A DNA stretch of 64,000 nucleotides from the NCBI RefSeq assembly GCF_904067045.1, contig NZ_CAJFDC010000012.1:124001-188000 (forward strand), read 5' to 3'. The position numbers and the translations under genes are program-made. Shown here in pieces: positions 17,269 to 26,782 of this stretch (positions within the stretch are counted from its first letter, which is position 1; every line of letters starts with the position of its first letter). This DNA comes from Pseudomonas sp. FEN (lineage in GTDB: Bacteria; Pseudomonadota; Gammaproteobacteria; Pseudomonadales; Pseudomonadaceae). The notes under the pieces are model-generated. The model did no database searches. It saw nothing but the letters and a program-made list of their open reading frames with translations, and was not told the DNA's origin.

Positions 17269-17683
17269 AAGGCATTGTCACCTAAAGCAGTTCTACCTTA
17301 AATAGGTCATCTAACGTGTCGATGTTCTCGGGGCAGCTCTTGGTGCAATCGTCTGCTAAGCGCCTTACTGCAAGTCAGCGCCACAGCCCATGCTCTGCCG
17401 ATTCGAGGGCGCAGCTCTCACATGACACAGATTGATCACAGAGAACTTATATGAGGCGATTTGCACCGTGCGATCGAATGCTTCGACCGAGCCGGGCCAG
17501 TGCGGAGTCGCAACTTCCGTATTCTTACCGATAGTGGCCGTCGCGTCGCTAACACCGAGTGGCTACTTTTAGCCGATTTCAGCCTGTTGCCGCCAACCGA
17601 TCACTGCCGGGAAAACGCAGGTCATTTCCTATGCGTGCTGCCCACATCGGTGATGACCATGGCTCTCCTATGATGAGTTAGGC
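17269..17683. other. Intergenic region with a dispersed-repeat copy
   Basis: About 415 bp upstream of the radical SAM operon (minus strand) and after the end of the small membrane protein gene. It should hold the operon promoter, but no confident -35/-10 was identified. The stretch 17561-17594 is a copy of a 34-base repeat also found at 24855-24888. No gene is supported. Confidence 0.5.
17561..17594 (+). repeat. Dispersed 34-base repeat, copy 1
   Basis: This stretch contains AGCCGATTT and AGCCTGTTG and matches 24855-24888 at 28 of 34 positions. Both copies lie between cargo modules. The sequence type (CTTTTGGCCGATT) is one I associate with intergenic repeats in Pseudomonas islands. Confidence 0.55.
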
Positions 17684-18199
17684 CTAGTCTCGATACTTGA
17701 GGCCGATCAAGGCGCGGCAGTTTCGGGATTCGATACTTCCCTGCTTATAGGGCCAGCACACACGTTGTTTCATACTGAGCGATTGCCGGACGATCGTTAG
17801 CTTCACCTTCGTTGGAAGCTCCTTTCGTGGGGAAGGATCAGAGCCAGCGCGAAAAGCAACTACGTTGTCAGCACCTCTAGGAGTGAAGTTCTGATCATTG
17901 AAGACGGTTTGCCGAGCCGTGTTGGCTGGTAGACGTATGTCCGATGAAGCCTGGAGCTGCGAGGGCTCGAGATCTTGTCTCGACGGCATTTCACTGGAAC
18001 GAAGCAGCCCCCCCTCTCCCAAGGTGGGGCTCATCGACCGTTTGTATGCTGAGTCGATGCTCGTGGCTCGGCCTATCAACTCGAGCGCCCCTATTGTGGC
18101 TATGCTTCCAACCACCAGACTAATGACCATGTAGAAAGCGCTACGTTTGTGACGTCTTCGGATGACTCGTTCTGGAGCATCGCTGATATCGGCTCTCAT
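17684..18199 (-). CDS. Single-pass membrane protein of unknown function
   Basis: A 171-residue hypothetical protein. A basic cytoplasmic N-terminus (RVIRRRHKRS) is followed by one hydrophobic helix at about residues 21-40 and a polar, probably periplasmic, tail. Two Cys near the C-terminus (VCWPYKQGSIESRNCRAL) could form a disulphide. No family is recognised. It stands alone between the radical SAM operon and the zinc-ribbon HEPN gene, all on the minus strand, with gaps of about 230 bp or more on each side. It may be a cargo gene of its own or an accessory membrane factor. Confidence 0.55.
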   Translation of the reverse strand: MRADISDAPERVIRRRHKRSAFYMVISLVVGSIATIGALELIGRATSIDSAYKRSMSPTLGEGGLLRSSEMPSRQDLEPSQLQASSDIRLPANTARQTVFNDQNFTPRGADNVVAFRAGSDPSPRKELPTKVKLTIVRQSLSMKQRVCWPYKQGSIESRNCRALIGLKYRD

Positions 18200-18427
18200 C
18201 CATTCTCCGGCCCGCCCTTGAGGAGTAAAAAGCCTCCCTCTTCTACGGGCTCAGCCCGCAAGGTGGCGGGCTAAAGGATGCAGCGGATTTGTCGGACGAG
18301 TTGAATCATATCAGGATGATGCGAATAACAGCCTCTGGCCAGAATCTGCAGGTAGCGATCGTCCGCCTTGGGTCGACAGCGGCCAGTCACGAATGGCAGC
18401 CTCCGGCAAAAGCAGCCGCTGATGAGA

Positions 18428-19432
18428 TCACCCTTTACCCTTGGCGTCCTCGCGGATACCGAGCGTCAATTGCTCGACCAGCGTTAGGGCTTCTGCCACG
18501 GCCTCCCGCTTGATCACCAATCGCTGCCCAGACTTATACCGCGTGTCACCGGTTTTCCTGATGTAATCATCATCGACGACGCCCTGTGTGTGGGCTAGCA
18601 GGTGACGCTGCTGGAAGACCGTCGTCAGCTGTTCCATCTCGACGGTCGCAAGGTGCTTATCGTAACCGTGCCCTATGGCAGCAACCCAAAGATCTGAACC
18701 CTCCGCAAGGTTCTGAAATGCGTTGCGCCGAATCTTGGTTGTCGGCGCAACACGCGTGTAAAGCGCCTCTGTATTTCGCTGGAATGCCGTCACCGCGTTT
18801 TGCAAAGCGCTCTCAACTATCAGACGGCACGTGTTCTCCGCGGTGTCCGCATCTGAAATGGCGGCTCTAATGGCGTCAACGGCTTCAAGCGACTGCCGGA
18901 TGCCCAGGGCCGTAAGATCAAAGACAAGCTCCGCTGCGTTTGCTCCACAAGACGGACAGAAATACGCCGCACCGACAACGGCATATCGACACCCGCATTC
19001 ACCACAAGTGATTTTGAGACGCATGGGCGCTGCCGCGGCATAGGGAATCGGTACATGCTGAGGTCGGCTGTCCACCCTTAAGCTCATCGAGATGAATCCG
19101 CCCTTGGGCTGTCTCTGGTTGAACTTCTGCGCGTCACGGCGAAGCGCACCACCGATTGCCCCCTGAATATTCGCCAGTGCAACGTCCCGAACGTGATTAA
19201 GCTGTTCCTGCGTCCACCACTTCTGAGCATCGGCGGTGTGGCCGCAAAACGGACAAAAGACCTCCTCGTCCCTGACCTTGTCTTTCCAGTCTTCCATCAA
19301 CACCTTGAACTGAGCTAAGCATTCTGGCGCGGGACACTCACGATCGAAGTAGTTGTCATCGTCTGCTGAGATGGAGACAGCAGATTTTTCGTCGCCAAGC
19401 TTTTTCAGTGCGCGGATTGTTTCTTCAAACAT
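18428..19432 (-). CDS. Zinc-ribbon protein with C-terminal HEPN-type Rx4H motif
   Basis: A 334-residue soluble protein. Two pairs of CxxC-type knuckles are visible: CPAPEC with CPFCGH in the N-terminal third, and CGECGC with CPSCGA in the middle. The C-terminal part is helical and contains RHLLAHTQG, the R-x4-H signature of HEPN ribonucleases (R276, H281), followed by VVDDDYI as in Abi-type HEPN proteins. The start at 19432 (MFEETIRALKKLGD) was preferred; an upstream ATG at 19486 with GGAG four bases before it is possible. It is likely an RNA-cleaving defence or toxin protein with nucleic-acid-binding ribbons, but no antitoxin partner is adjacent. Confidence in domains is good, in function moderate. 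Confidence 0.7.
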   Translation of the reverse strand: MFEETIRALKKLGDEKSAVSISADDDNYFDRECPAPECLAQFKVLMEDWKDKVRDEEVFCPFCGHTADAQKWWTQEQLNHVRDVALANIQGAIGGALRRDAQKFNQRQPKGGFISMSLRVDSRPQHVPIPYAAAAPMRLKITCGECGCRYAVVGAAYFCPSCGANAAELVFDLTALGIRQSLEAVDAIRAAISDADTAENTCRLIVESALQNAVTAFQRNTEALYTRVAPTTKIRRNAFQNLAEGSDLWVAAIGHGYDKHLATVEMEQLTTVFQQRHLLAHTQGVVDDDYIRKTGDTRYKSGQRLVIKREAVAEALTLVEQLTLGIREDAKGKG

Positions 19433-19974
19433 CGCCAGTCTCACCCAAAAGATATGTTTCCATTCAGAGGCGCCGCGAGTAGGCATTTCGCTCCAACTAA
19501 GCTACCACCGTCGCATCCTCCGAGCTATTTCCAGCCGCCTCTATGTGCTTTGGCAGCGTTGATGCGAAGCAGGGACTCACTGAAAGCTACCTCGATGATG
19601 CGGGCGCATCCACAGATATCCCGCATTAAAGCAAAGTCGCGTCGAAAGTGGTCGTTCGTGAGGGGCAGCTATACCCATAGCGGACAATCGCCTGTGTAAG
19701 CTCAGACGCCAAGTCTTTATGGCTCCCCGGCATAGTTCATCACAGATACCGTCCCGTTCCCCCTAGCAGGTCGCGTCTATTGGTCGTCCCCTTGGTTTTG
19801 ATGGGACGTGGCCGGAACGAGCAACATTATGAAGAAGCAGAGCTGAATCCTATGAGGTACCAGGCCCAGATCGGCAGAGCTCAACAATAGCAAAGGGCCT
19901 CGACACTTGGCTTGGCGATAATGGCTTTCTGATTTCAGTCCGGCTACGCTCATGCGTATCAGGGAGGAGGCACG
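19433..19974. other. Divergent intergenic region between HEPN and ATPase genes
   Basis: About 540 bp separating the minus-strand zinc-ribbon HEPN gene from the plus-strand ATPase gene. It must contain both promoters. The ATPase gene has a strong GGAGG ribosome site at its right edge. Reading both strands I see no gene here; short frames lack ribosome sites. Confidence 0.5.
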
Positions 19975-22827
19975 ATGAGCCAGTACCTTTTGAGTTTTGC
20001 TAGGCAGAATCTTGAAGGACGCAGTGACGCTTACCTCGTGCTGCTCTGGTGCATGTACCAGGCGAACCAAGGCAAGGGCCGCTATTCCGACCACATCAAA
20101 ACGCACATCACAGCGGCAGCTGACCAGTTGCTGGGGCGCAACTATCAGCGCATCGCCGCACGCTTCAAAAAGGTGCTCGACAGCAAGCCGGAACTGGATC
20201 GAATACCGCCGTCCGGACTCGGCACGTTGGACTACCTTCGCGTAAAAAACTTCCGAGGCTTCGGAGAATTTGGCCCTGACGACACAGGCACCTTCATTCG
20301 CTTCAGCAAGCTGAAGAACATCTTCTACGCACCCAATGGCGGCGGCAAATCATCGTTGTGCGAGGCGTTGGAAATCGGCACCACTGGCGATATCAAAGAA
20401 GCGGCCAGGCGCAAGACTAAGGTCAATCAGTACATCGCCCGGGGAGAAGTGAAGCCCAAGCTCATGCTGATGGGAACAGACAAGTTACCAGTCAAGCGAA
20501 GCATCAGCTGGTCGGGCTGTTTCATTGATCGGAACCGTCTTCAAGAATTTTCGTTGCTGGGCTCCAAGGATACTGGCAGTGCCGAGAGTGATGTCCTGGC
20601 CACCTTGTTTGGCTTGGAAGAACTCCAGGAGGTCATTTCTCGGTTCGTCCGGCCTGAAAGCTTCTCGCTCAAAGCCTTCATGCGTGCTGATCAAGCCGAG
20701 GCACTGGGCACCCTGGAACGTGCCCGGGTAAGCCTGGGACAGCTGCGGCGTAATCACAGGGCAGACCTTCATGCATCGATTTCCGAGAGTTGTAGGCTGC
20801 TGGGGCTGAGGGCCGACCAAGACTTCGATGTACGCCGAAAGGTCTTGCGGCTGCGCGACACGGTTGAAATGCATATTCGTGGCGCTGAGCGCCTACGAGC
20901 CGCCAAGGCCCCGTTCGCTATACCGCTAAAGCAGGTCAGGCGTATCTGTGCCATCGCTCAGCGCTTGCTCCACCGCAGAGCCGATATCGAGAAGGTGTTT
21001 CTGCAGAGGGCCAGCGAGGTCAATTATCGCGCTGTATATGAGGCATTGGTGGCCATCGAACAGTTGCAGGTCGGGGAAACTTGTCCCGCATGCCTGACGC
21101 CCCTCGACCAAGTGGTGATGAACCCGTTCGAGAGGGCGCGAGAGCAGATCAAGGCGTTGGGGGCACTGGAGTCCCTCAAGCAATCCAAGCAGAGAAATGA
21201 CGCCCGGATCGCGCTCTGGGCTTCACGAGTCGCGACCGGAATCGGCGCGGTGAAAGGCAATGAGCACGCCGATGTTCCCTGCCCACTGAACATGGACGAA
21301 TTGGAGGTGGAGCTTGCAAAGTTCCATGCAGCTACGGATCGCTCGGAAGTGGCGCCGTCCGTTCTCGACTCGTTTCTGAAGCTCTGCGCGCGGAGTGCAG
21401 ATCAGATCGAGGACTACTTGCGCGCCTGTGAGCGCAAGCTTCGGGAGGTTGGCCAGGCAGACGCCCAGGCAGCCCGCCTCGAAGAACGGGTGACGCAGCT
21501 GAAAGAAATTGACGAATTGCTGAAGCTGCAGTTCGACAGAAAAAAACTGGCGATAAGCGAGTTCAAGGTCGCCAACGACCAGATGGCAGACCTGATAAAG
21601 CAAAAAGCGGCATTGCTCAACGATGCAGTCGACAATAGCCACTTCAACCAGTTGCTCAAGGATCTGGAAGCTGAGTACCGAACGCTGTACCGCGACCTGC
21701 TGGATTACAAGCTTGAGCTGGAGAAAGCGCGAATCACCGGGGTCGAAGCCAAGGCTGCCGAGTACTACCGCACGATCAACAACCACGACGATGACCATGA
21801 GCAGATCGCGTCGTTGACCTTCGACCGCCAGGCGGATAGCTATCGGATCAAGATCACCAGCGTGGACGGATCATTCCTTGATGCGTTTGCGGTGCTCAGC
21901 GAAGGGCATCTGCGAGCGCTGGGTTTGTCCATCCTCTTGGCGATGGCTGAGAAGAACAACTTCCCGCTCATCGTATTCGATGACGTCGTCAATGCGATCG
22001 ACACCGATCACCGATCGAACATCATCGACCTGTTCTTCAGCGATGCTTACCTGCGCGGGATCCAAATGGTAGTCACCACCCATGACCGTCTTTTCTGGGA
22101 GCGTTTCTGTATTATTGCCCAGCGTCATGCTCAGCGGGTTCAGTACACCAGTAATGTTCTCAGTTATACGAACAAAGGCATTCTAGTCATTGATCACGTG
22201 GGCAGCTTCCAGGAGAAAATTCTTGCCGCGCTTTCGGTATTCGATGTGCGTCAAGCGCTGCTCTATTGTCGTATCTGGTTCGAATCCATGGTACTTGAGT
22301 TCTGCATAGAAAATGAAGTCAAAGTAACCGCGCACTTTAATAAATCACAGCTCAAGAAGAGCATGTACCTGCAGGTCAGCCTGGAACACACCTTTTCGCT
22401 GGTGGAACCGTTCATTGACTATGACCTGTCATACTTCAATTTCATCAAGAATGACCTGGTCAACTGGGGTGGACAGAACCAGGAGCACCATGCCTTCGAC
22501 GAGGGCAGCCTGAACTTCGTGCACTCAAAGACTAGCAGTGAGGTCGTTAAAATCTACGACGCCATCCGCTATTTGGAGTGCCAGCTATTTACAGCTAAGA
22601 AGAGAGAATCAGGCGTCAAATGTCTTGCCGACCTGAACGGTGATATCGCGTGGAGGCAGCGCAAGCTTGCCAGACTCGCCAAGGCGCCAGAAGAGGTGCA
22701 GAAGGAGCACCAGGCGGCGTTGAAAGCTCTGGAAAAGCGCGCGGTCGAGCTCGACCAGGAGCTTCAGTTCATCGAACAGTGTCTCGCCAGCGTCGCTCAG
22801 CGCGAGCAAGCTAAAGAACTGCCATGA
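19975..22827 (+). CDS. Rad50/SMC-like AAA ATPase with zinc-hook CxxC
   Basis: A 950-residue ABC-class ATPase. After an N-terminal helical domain of about 80 residues comes [10 protein letters not shown] and Walker [10 protein letters not shown] (K125). Coiled-coil arms flank a CPAC zinc-hook motif (C370, C373), as in Rad50. The second half has the signature [12 protein letters not shown] and Walker [14 protein letters not shown] (D669, D670), then a TTHD switch. About 230 further residues (from [12 protein letters not shown]) form a helical domain followed by a coiled coil. Such single-gene or multi-gene ATPases are common in defence islands, where an effector is fused or adjacent. No nuclease motif is obvious here, so the effector is unknown. 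A GGAGG ribosome site precedes the ATG. Confidence 0.8.
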   Translation: MSQYLLSFARQNLEGRSDAYLVLLWCMYQANQGKGRYSDHIKTHITAAADQLLGRNYQRIAARFKKVLDSKPELDRIPPSGLGTLDYLRVKNFRGFGEFGPDDTGTFIRFSKLKNIFYAPNGGGKSSLCEALEIGTTGDIKEAARRKTKVNQYIARGEVKPKLMLMGTDKLPVKRSISWSGCFIDRNRLQEFSLLGSKDTGSAESDVLATLFGLEELQEVISRFVRPESFSLKAFMRADQAEALGTLERARVSLGQLRRNHRADLHASISESCRLLGLRADQDFDVRRKVLRLRDTVEMHIRGAERLRAAKAPFAIPLKQVRRICAIAQRLLHRRADIEKVFLQRASEVNYRAVYEALVAIEQLQVGETCPACLTPLDQVVMNPFERAREQIKALGALESLKQSKQRNDARIALWASRVATGIGAVKGNEHADVPCPLNMDELEVELAKFHAATDRSEVAPSVLDSFLKLCARSADQIEDYLRACERKLREVGQADAQAARLEERVTQLKEIDELLKLQFDRKKLAISEFKVANDQMADLIKQKAALLNDAVDNSHFNQLLKDLEAEYRTLYRDLLDYKLELEKARITGVEAKAAEYYRTINNHDDDHEQIASLTFDRQADSYRIKITSVDGSFLDAFAVLSEGHLRALGLSILLAMAEKNNFPLIVFDDVVNAIDTDHRSNIIDLFFSDAYLRGIQMVVTTHDRLFWERFCIIAQRHAQRVQYTSNVLSYTNKGILVIDHVGSFQEKILAALSVFDVRQALLYCRIWFESMVLEFCIENEVKVTAHFNKSQLKKSMYLQVSLEHTFSLVEPFIDYDLSYFNFIKNDLVNWGGQNQEHHAFDEGSLNFVHSKTSSEVVKIYDAIRYLECQLFTAKKRESGVKCLADLNGDIAWRQRKLARLAKAPEEVQKEHQAALKALEKRAVELDQELQFIEQCLASVAQREQAKELP

Positions 22828-23175
22828 CCTCTGTTCCGCTTGGAGCAGATCTGGCTGCTTTGGGCTCATATTCTGCGAAGACTCAACGGCCGCTTCACGC
22901 CCTGAGGAAGTCAGTCAACCTAAATCGAGGTTCTTGAGGAGCGGTGAACCACGCTTCCTCAATGCATTCAAATAGGTGGTTACTGGCAGCCGATGTTCAG
23001 CGTGTTGCCGCGCCGGCTTCTATCTGGGCTCGTGCAAGGGTGGAATGCCGGAGAGCGCAGCCTGCAGAAAGCCTTGTCCTACGAAGGTGTGGCCGGGCTG
23101 GAATGCCCGGAAGGCGATACTCGCTGAGTAACTTCAACACCCCCTAGGCCCTGCAAGGCTGAGCGCCTCTTCAAA
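22828..23175. other. Intergenic stretch, one weak small ORF
   Basis: Between convergent genes. A 44-codon frame at 22993-23127 (MFSVLPRRLLSGL start) is protein-like in its middle but has no ribosome site, so I do not call it a gene. No clear terminator hairpin with a T-tract was found for either neighbour. Confidence 0.4.
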
Positions 23176-24726
23176 TCATAGGTAGTCTTCATAGACGCGC
23201 ATTTGATAGGTCAGGCTTTTCAACAACTGGGGATCAAACGACAGTTGGAAAAGGCTCTTTGGCAAGCGCTGCGGTGACTCGATCACGCTTGCCGATATCC
23301 GCCCCGTGTTCGCATCGCGCCAGGTCGCGCTAAGCCGATGACCCCCTGGAACGGTTTCAACCCTCAACCACACCTGGCCACGCACGTCGCTGGCGCCGAC
23401 GGCACCTTGTTGCGTCATCAGGCGGTCCTTGTCTCGAAGCGTTAGTTGCAGCGTCGCCAGTTCGTAACCTTGGTCATTGACCTGGAAGAACGAGACCACC
23501 CTGGCCAACCAATCAGGTGAAAGTGGCCGACGTTGGATAATCGCACCAATCACGCGTGGCTCATTGAGCCAGCGGCCGGGCTCGACCAGCGCCGCGTAGC
23601 CTCCATCCAACTCGAGCGCCAAGCGTCTGGAACCTAACAGATCAGTCAGGCGAATGCCTGCCCCCAACAGCACGCTATCACCGATCAGGGCGCTGATATC
23701 CTCCAGCGGCAACTCACCAGTGCTTGGCAAGATTCCACCCAGGCCTCCCACCAGTTCCAGAAGATCGGACTGCCACAGCTCTGGCTTTGTCTGGCGCAGG
23801 AACTGCGCATATTCGTTCACCGCCGCATAAGACCCTGTCTTCTGCGCGATATAGAGCGCCAGCTTGGAGCGATAGTAACGGTCCACCTTGCCCACATTGG
23901 CTTGGGCGAACGCCAAGGCCATAGGATCTTCGAACAGTTTGAGGTTATCGAATGCCAGCATTTTCATAGACCAAACGTTATCTGCGTCAGCGATGAGGGT
24001 GCGCGAGAACGGTAGGAAAGCACGGTCTAATTTCAGTCGCTCCAGCAGCAACACCCGCTTGTGCTGGCTCAAAGATGAGTCGTTTACCAGTTGGGCAAGG
24101 GCTTTACCGGTTGGGTCCTCCATCCAGGCCGGTGCGAACAGCCCACGACTACGGGTAATGATGGTCAACGCGTCGGAGAACTGCCCGACATCCGATGAGG
24201 GATCTTGAAGGATCACGAGTAGACGCTGCCGCTCAGCTTCTGTCAGAGACAATGAACCATTGCGCCCATCCAGACGCTCACGGGCGAAACGCACCATGTA
24301 GGCGTCCAGCAGCGCTTGGGTGCGCATTGCATCAAGCGCCTTGCTTTCATCGCTATCACCGTCCTCGAAGCGTAACCACCGATCAACCTTGTTCGTGAAG
24401 TTGTTCGTCAGGCTGTCGGCAAGGTTCTTGTAGCCAACGAATGCTCCCACGGCCAATGCCAGGGTGATGAAGGTTCCGACCGCGAGAATCCACTGCTTGA
24501 TGTGATGAAGAATCGACAGTGTCTTCTCAATGGCCCGCTCGGAGACCTTCGCCTCGGCATTGCCGATCTGGCTCTGGACTTCGTGGAGCAGACGAGCGCT
24601 GGACGCCTTGAGCTCTTGCAACTCCAGGTGGAGGGCCCGGTTTTGCTCAAGCGCCTCGGCACGCAGTTGCGCCGCTGCCTTATCCAGGTGCAGGGAAATG
24701 AGGTCCTTGGTAGCAGACAACAGCAT
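23176..24726 (-). CDS. Membrane-anchored coiled-coil protein of unknown function
   Basis: A 516-residue protein. Residues about 15-75 are a strongly charged coiled coil, residues 79-98 a hydrophobic helix (WILAVGTFITLALAVGAFVG), and the long C-terminal part (about 115-420) is helical with Leu-rich segments suggesting HEAT- or TPR-like repeats. The last 90 residues look beta-rich (GQVWLRVETVPGGHRLSATW). No catalytic motif is seen. It is convergent with the ATPase gene and upstream of no obvious partner. In a defence-rich island a membrane-bound sensor or effector is plausible, but that is only guilt by association. Confidence 0.6.
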   Translation of the reverse strand: MLLSATKDLISLHLDKAAAQLRAEALEQNRALHLELQELKASSARLLHEVQSQIGNAEAKVSERAIEKTLSILHHIKQWILAVGTFITLALAVGAFVGYKNLADSLTNNFTNKVDRWLRFEDGDSDESKALDAMRTQALLDAYMVRFARERLDGRNGSLSLTEAERQRLLVILQDPSSDVGQFSDALTIITRSRGLFAPAWMEDPTGKALAQLVNDSSLSQHKRVLLLERLKLDRAFLPFSRTLIADADNVWSMKMLAFDNLKLFEDPMALAFAQANVGKVDRYYRSKLALYIAQKTGSYAAVNEYAQFLRQTKPELWQSDLLELVGGLGGILPSTGELPLEDISALIGDSVLLGAGIRLTDLLGSRRLALELDGGYAALVEPGRWLNEPRVIGAIIQRRPLSPDWLARVVSFFQVNDQGYELATLQLTLRDKDRLMTQQGAVGASDVRGQVWLRVETVPGGHRLSATWRDANTGRISASVIESPQRLPKSLFQLSFDPQLLKSLTYQMRVYEDYL

Positions 24727-24854
24727 TCTTCCTTATATATTCGGAGCGACCAATGATTCCATATCCACCGCTCTATTGACATCCTGTAACCAGCAGCAGT
24801 TATTCAGTGCCGGCGGGTGAGTGAATCGCCCCGGAGTGTCTAGACACATCGAAC

Positions 24855-24888
24855 GGCTGCTTTTGGCCGATTTGTGCCTGTTCCCACC
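24855..24888 (+). repeat. Dispersed 34-base repeat, copy 2
   Basis: This copy contains GGCTGCTTTTGGCCGATTT and matches 17561-17594 at 28 of 34 positions. Further downstream in the same gap, pieces GTCGGCCAGGAG and TTCGGCCAGGAG (about 24932-24977) repeat a related word. The gap of about 260 bp has no gene. Confidence 0.55.
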
Positions 24889-24988
24889 GGCTGCAATCGA
24901 CCCATTGCAGCCAGTCGGCACCGACTGAAGTCGGCCAGGAGCTGCAATTAGTCACAGACAGCGTTCGGCCAGGAGTGGACGTTCCGAG

Positions 24989-26248
24989 TTAGTGCTGATC
25001 GCTAAACTCCGTTCGTAACGGGTTCAAGCTTTCTCTGTGGCGGAAGGTCTCCGACACGAAGTCGATGAAGGCAACCGCGGATGCTACCGCAAGCCGAGCA
25101 TGCCTCGGCTGAAGTCCGCGATGCTGACCGTCCCTACCGTGTCCAGTGCCGTATAGGCCACGTAATTGAGCAAGATTGTTCGTGAGTTGGGTGAGATTTC
25201 GAAGTATCAAGCGAATGTTATCCGCTCCCTTCGTAGCATCGGTTATACCCTCTGGCACGAGCTGCAGCTCCTTCGCGACTTTTTTGGTGAGGTCGCCGAG
25301 ATCATCAGACTTGGTAAAGGGGATACCCCGCTTGGTCAGAATTGACTTGCAACATGTTTCAATGAGCTCCTTTGCGGTACCTATCGCTAGGGCAGGATCA
25401 CGCTCGATGGAGTTTTCTAGGCGCTCGATTTCCTTCGCCATCCAGCCAGCGTCCAAGGCCTCGGCCACTGTCTTGGCTCTCAGCACAGCTCGGGACGACC
25501 GGCTATGTAGTTGGAACGAAAAGCGTGGTCGGCCAGCGATGCGCTCCTCTTCATAGATCTCCCAACCAACTGATCGAAGCTGATCGTTGAAATGGAGCAC
25601 CAGTTTAAGCGCCTCGTCGCGATCAGGTCGGACAATGGGGTGCACGATCTCGCAGAGAAACCGCAGGAATTGTTCCGCCGGCCCGTCTATGAGCTGAAAG
25701 CGGCTGTCAGTGTAGACCCAGTCGCTTTCCCAGTCGTCGTTGTTGTAGCGATGCTGCCAGATATCACCCGCCGCATCTTTGAACCTGCTGTCTGTGGACG
25801 GAAGTTGCTGAAGGTCGAACAGTCGACTTAAGAACTCGACGTCGTCCAGCTGACCATACCAAGCAACGCTTTCCAGACGGAGGCCGTCCAAGACGTTAAC
25901 ACGGACTTGTCGCGGGACATCTGATGAGTCAGATCGCCAGTCAGTACGTTGTTCCCTCGCTGGCACGATCTTAGCTGAATACCAGTCCTGGGTTTCGGGC
26001 TCGATGGCCGTCCTCAATCGGGCGGTAATCTGCTCTTCTAACTGGCTGCGCTTCGAGCCTAGCCGGGCATAGTTCTGCGCAGGCAGCTTGAACTGCACAT
26101 CCCAGATGTTTGTGCCCCCGTTCCAGTTGTCGTAGCCAGTCTGTTCAATGTGCGCGGGATACTCACGCACGATGGCGGCGGCTTCGCTCATGCCCTCTGC
26201 GCGCAAAAGCGCATGGACCGTAGCAAGTATCTGCTCAATTTGTTCCAT
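24989..26248 (-). CDS. Abortive infection family protein (Abi C-terminal domain)
   Basis: A 419-residue protein. The C-terminal 120 residues carry the Abi_C-type signature: ETCCKSILTKRGI, then LRGLYGTGHGR and RHARLAVASAVAFIDFV, an HEPN-like helical domain found in abortive-infection proteins. The first 250 residues form a separate domain without a recognised catalytic motif, containing WNGGTNIWDVQF and a PRFSFQLHSRSSR strand. Proteins of this class are proposed to stop phage growth by killing or arresting the infected host, probably through RNA cleavage. The gene stands alone, with its start at 26248 ahead of the decayed NYN fragment. Confidence 0.75.
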   Translation of the reverse strand: MEQIEQILATVHALLRAEGMSEAAAIVREYPAHIEQTGYDNWNGGTNIWDVQFKLPAQNYARLGSKRSQLEEQITARLRTAIEPETQDWYSAKIVPAREQRTDWRSDSSDVPRQVRVNVLDGLRLESVAWYGQLDDVEFLSRLFDLQQLPSTDSRFKDAAGDIWQHRYNNDDWESDWVYTDSRFQLIDGPAEQFLRFLCEIVHPIVRPDRDEALKLVLHFNDQLRSVGWEIYEEERIAGRPRFSFQLHSRSSRAVLRAKTVAEALDAGWMAKEIERLENSIERDPALAIGTAKELIETCCKSILTKRGIPFTKSDDLGDLTKKVAKELQLVPEGITDATKGADNIRLILRNLTQLTNNLAQLRGLYGTGHGRDGQHRGLQPRHARLAVASAVAFIDFVSETFRHRESLNPLRTEFSDQH

Positions 26249-26309
26249 CGCCCTGTCCCAATTCCCTGCTGGTTATCGCGAAATCTATATCCACTAGCAT
26301 AGCGATGTC

Positions 26310-26495
26310 CTAGTTCGGCAAAAAGCAGTCGATGCCACCGGAAGTGAAAAAGCTGACGGACGCCAGGGAGCTTTCTGGATGCTCGACGCGCAGAATGTGC
26401 GCGAGCAAAGACGGAAGATCGAGCCATTTGTACTGTGTGCCTGCGAGTAGGCCATAAAACAGGTTGTAACTGTCTACAACGCACGCTGTACGCAA
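26310..26495 (-). pseudogene. NYN-domain protein, N-terminal fragment
   Basis: A 61-residue frame starting with TTG (AAGGA nine bases before) reads VVDSYNLFYGLLAGTQYKWLDL and SVSFFTSG, the beginning of a NYN/PIN-like ribonuclease domain. Full-length members are around 200 residues or more; here a stop follows immediately after the first Asp-containing strand. The later acidic residues needed for metal binding are missing, so the product cannot be an active nuclease. It is probably a truncated defence or toxin gene. Confidence 0.65.
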
Positions 26496-26519
26496 GATCT
26501 TCAGTCCTTAGAAACGAAA

Positions 26520-26540
26520 AAACCGGCGCTAGGCCGGTTT
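26520..26540 (-). terminator. Hairpin with T-tract on the minus strand
   Basis: AAACCGGC (26520-26527) pairs with GCCGGTTT (26533-26540) around a 5-base loop. On the minus strand the stem is followed by a run of T. It sits directly upstream of the NYN fragment's ribosome site, so it may end transcripts of a lost upstream gene or act as an attenuator. Confidence 0.6.
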
Positions 26541-26782
26541 CTTCACCCCAACAGCCAGCGAACTGAATCGCTGCGTACGGGGCTGAGTAGTGGATTAACA
26601 ATGCCATAGTTGAGCTGCATGTCAACTGAGATTTTTACCGGGTCCATATGTCAATCTGGGCTAAGACACCCGCGCCTGCGGTGGTTTCGCCAGTCGCAGA
26701 GAGCCCCAAGCGTTCTACTGTTTTCCAGAGTCCATGCTGGGTACTATCTGCAAAGCTTTGATTTTATGGGTTTTCAGCAGAA

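Noticed and set aside
19975..22827. PrrC-type anticodon nuclease as identity of the large ATPase
   Set aside because: The zinc-hook and long coiled coils fit Rad50/SMC architecture, and no PrrC C-terminal catalytic motif was recognised.
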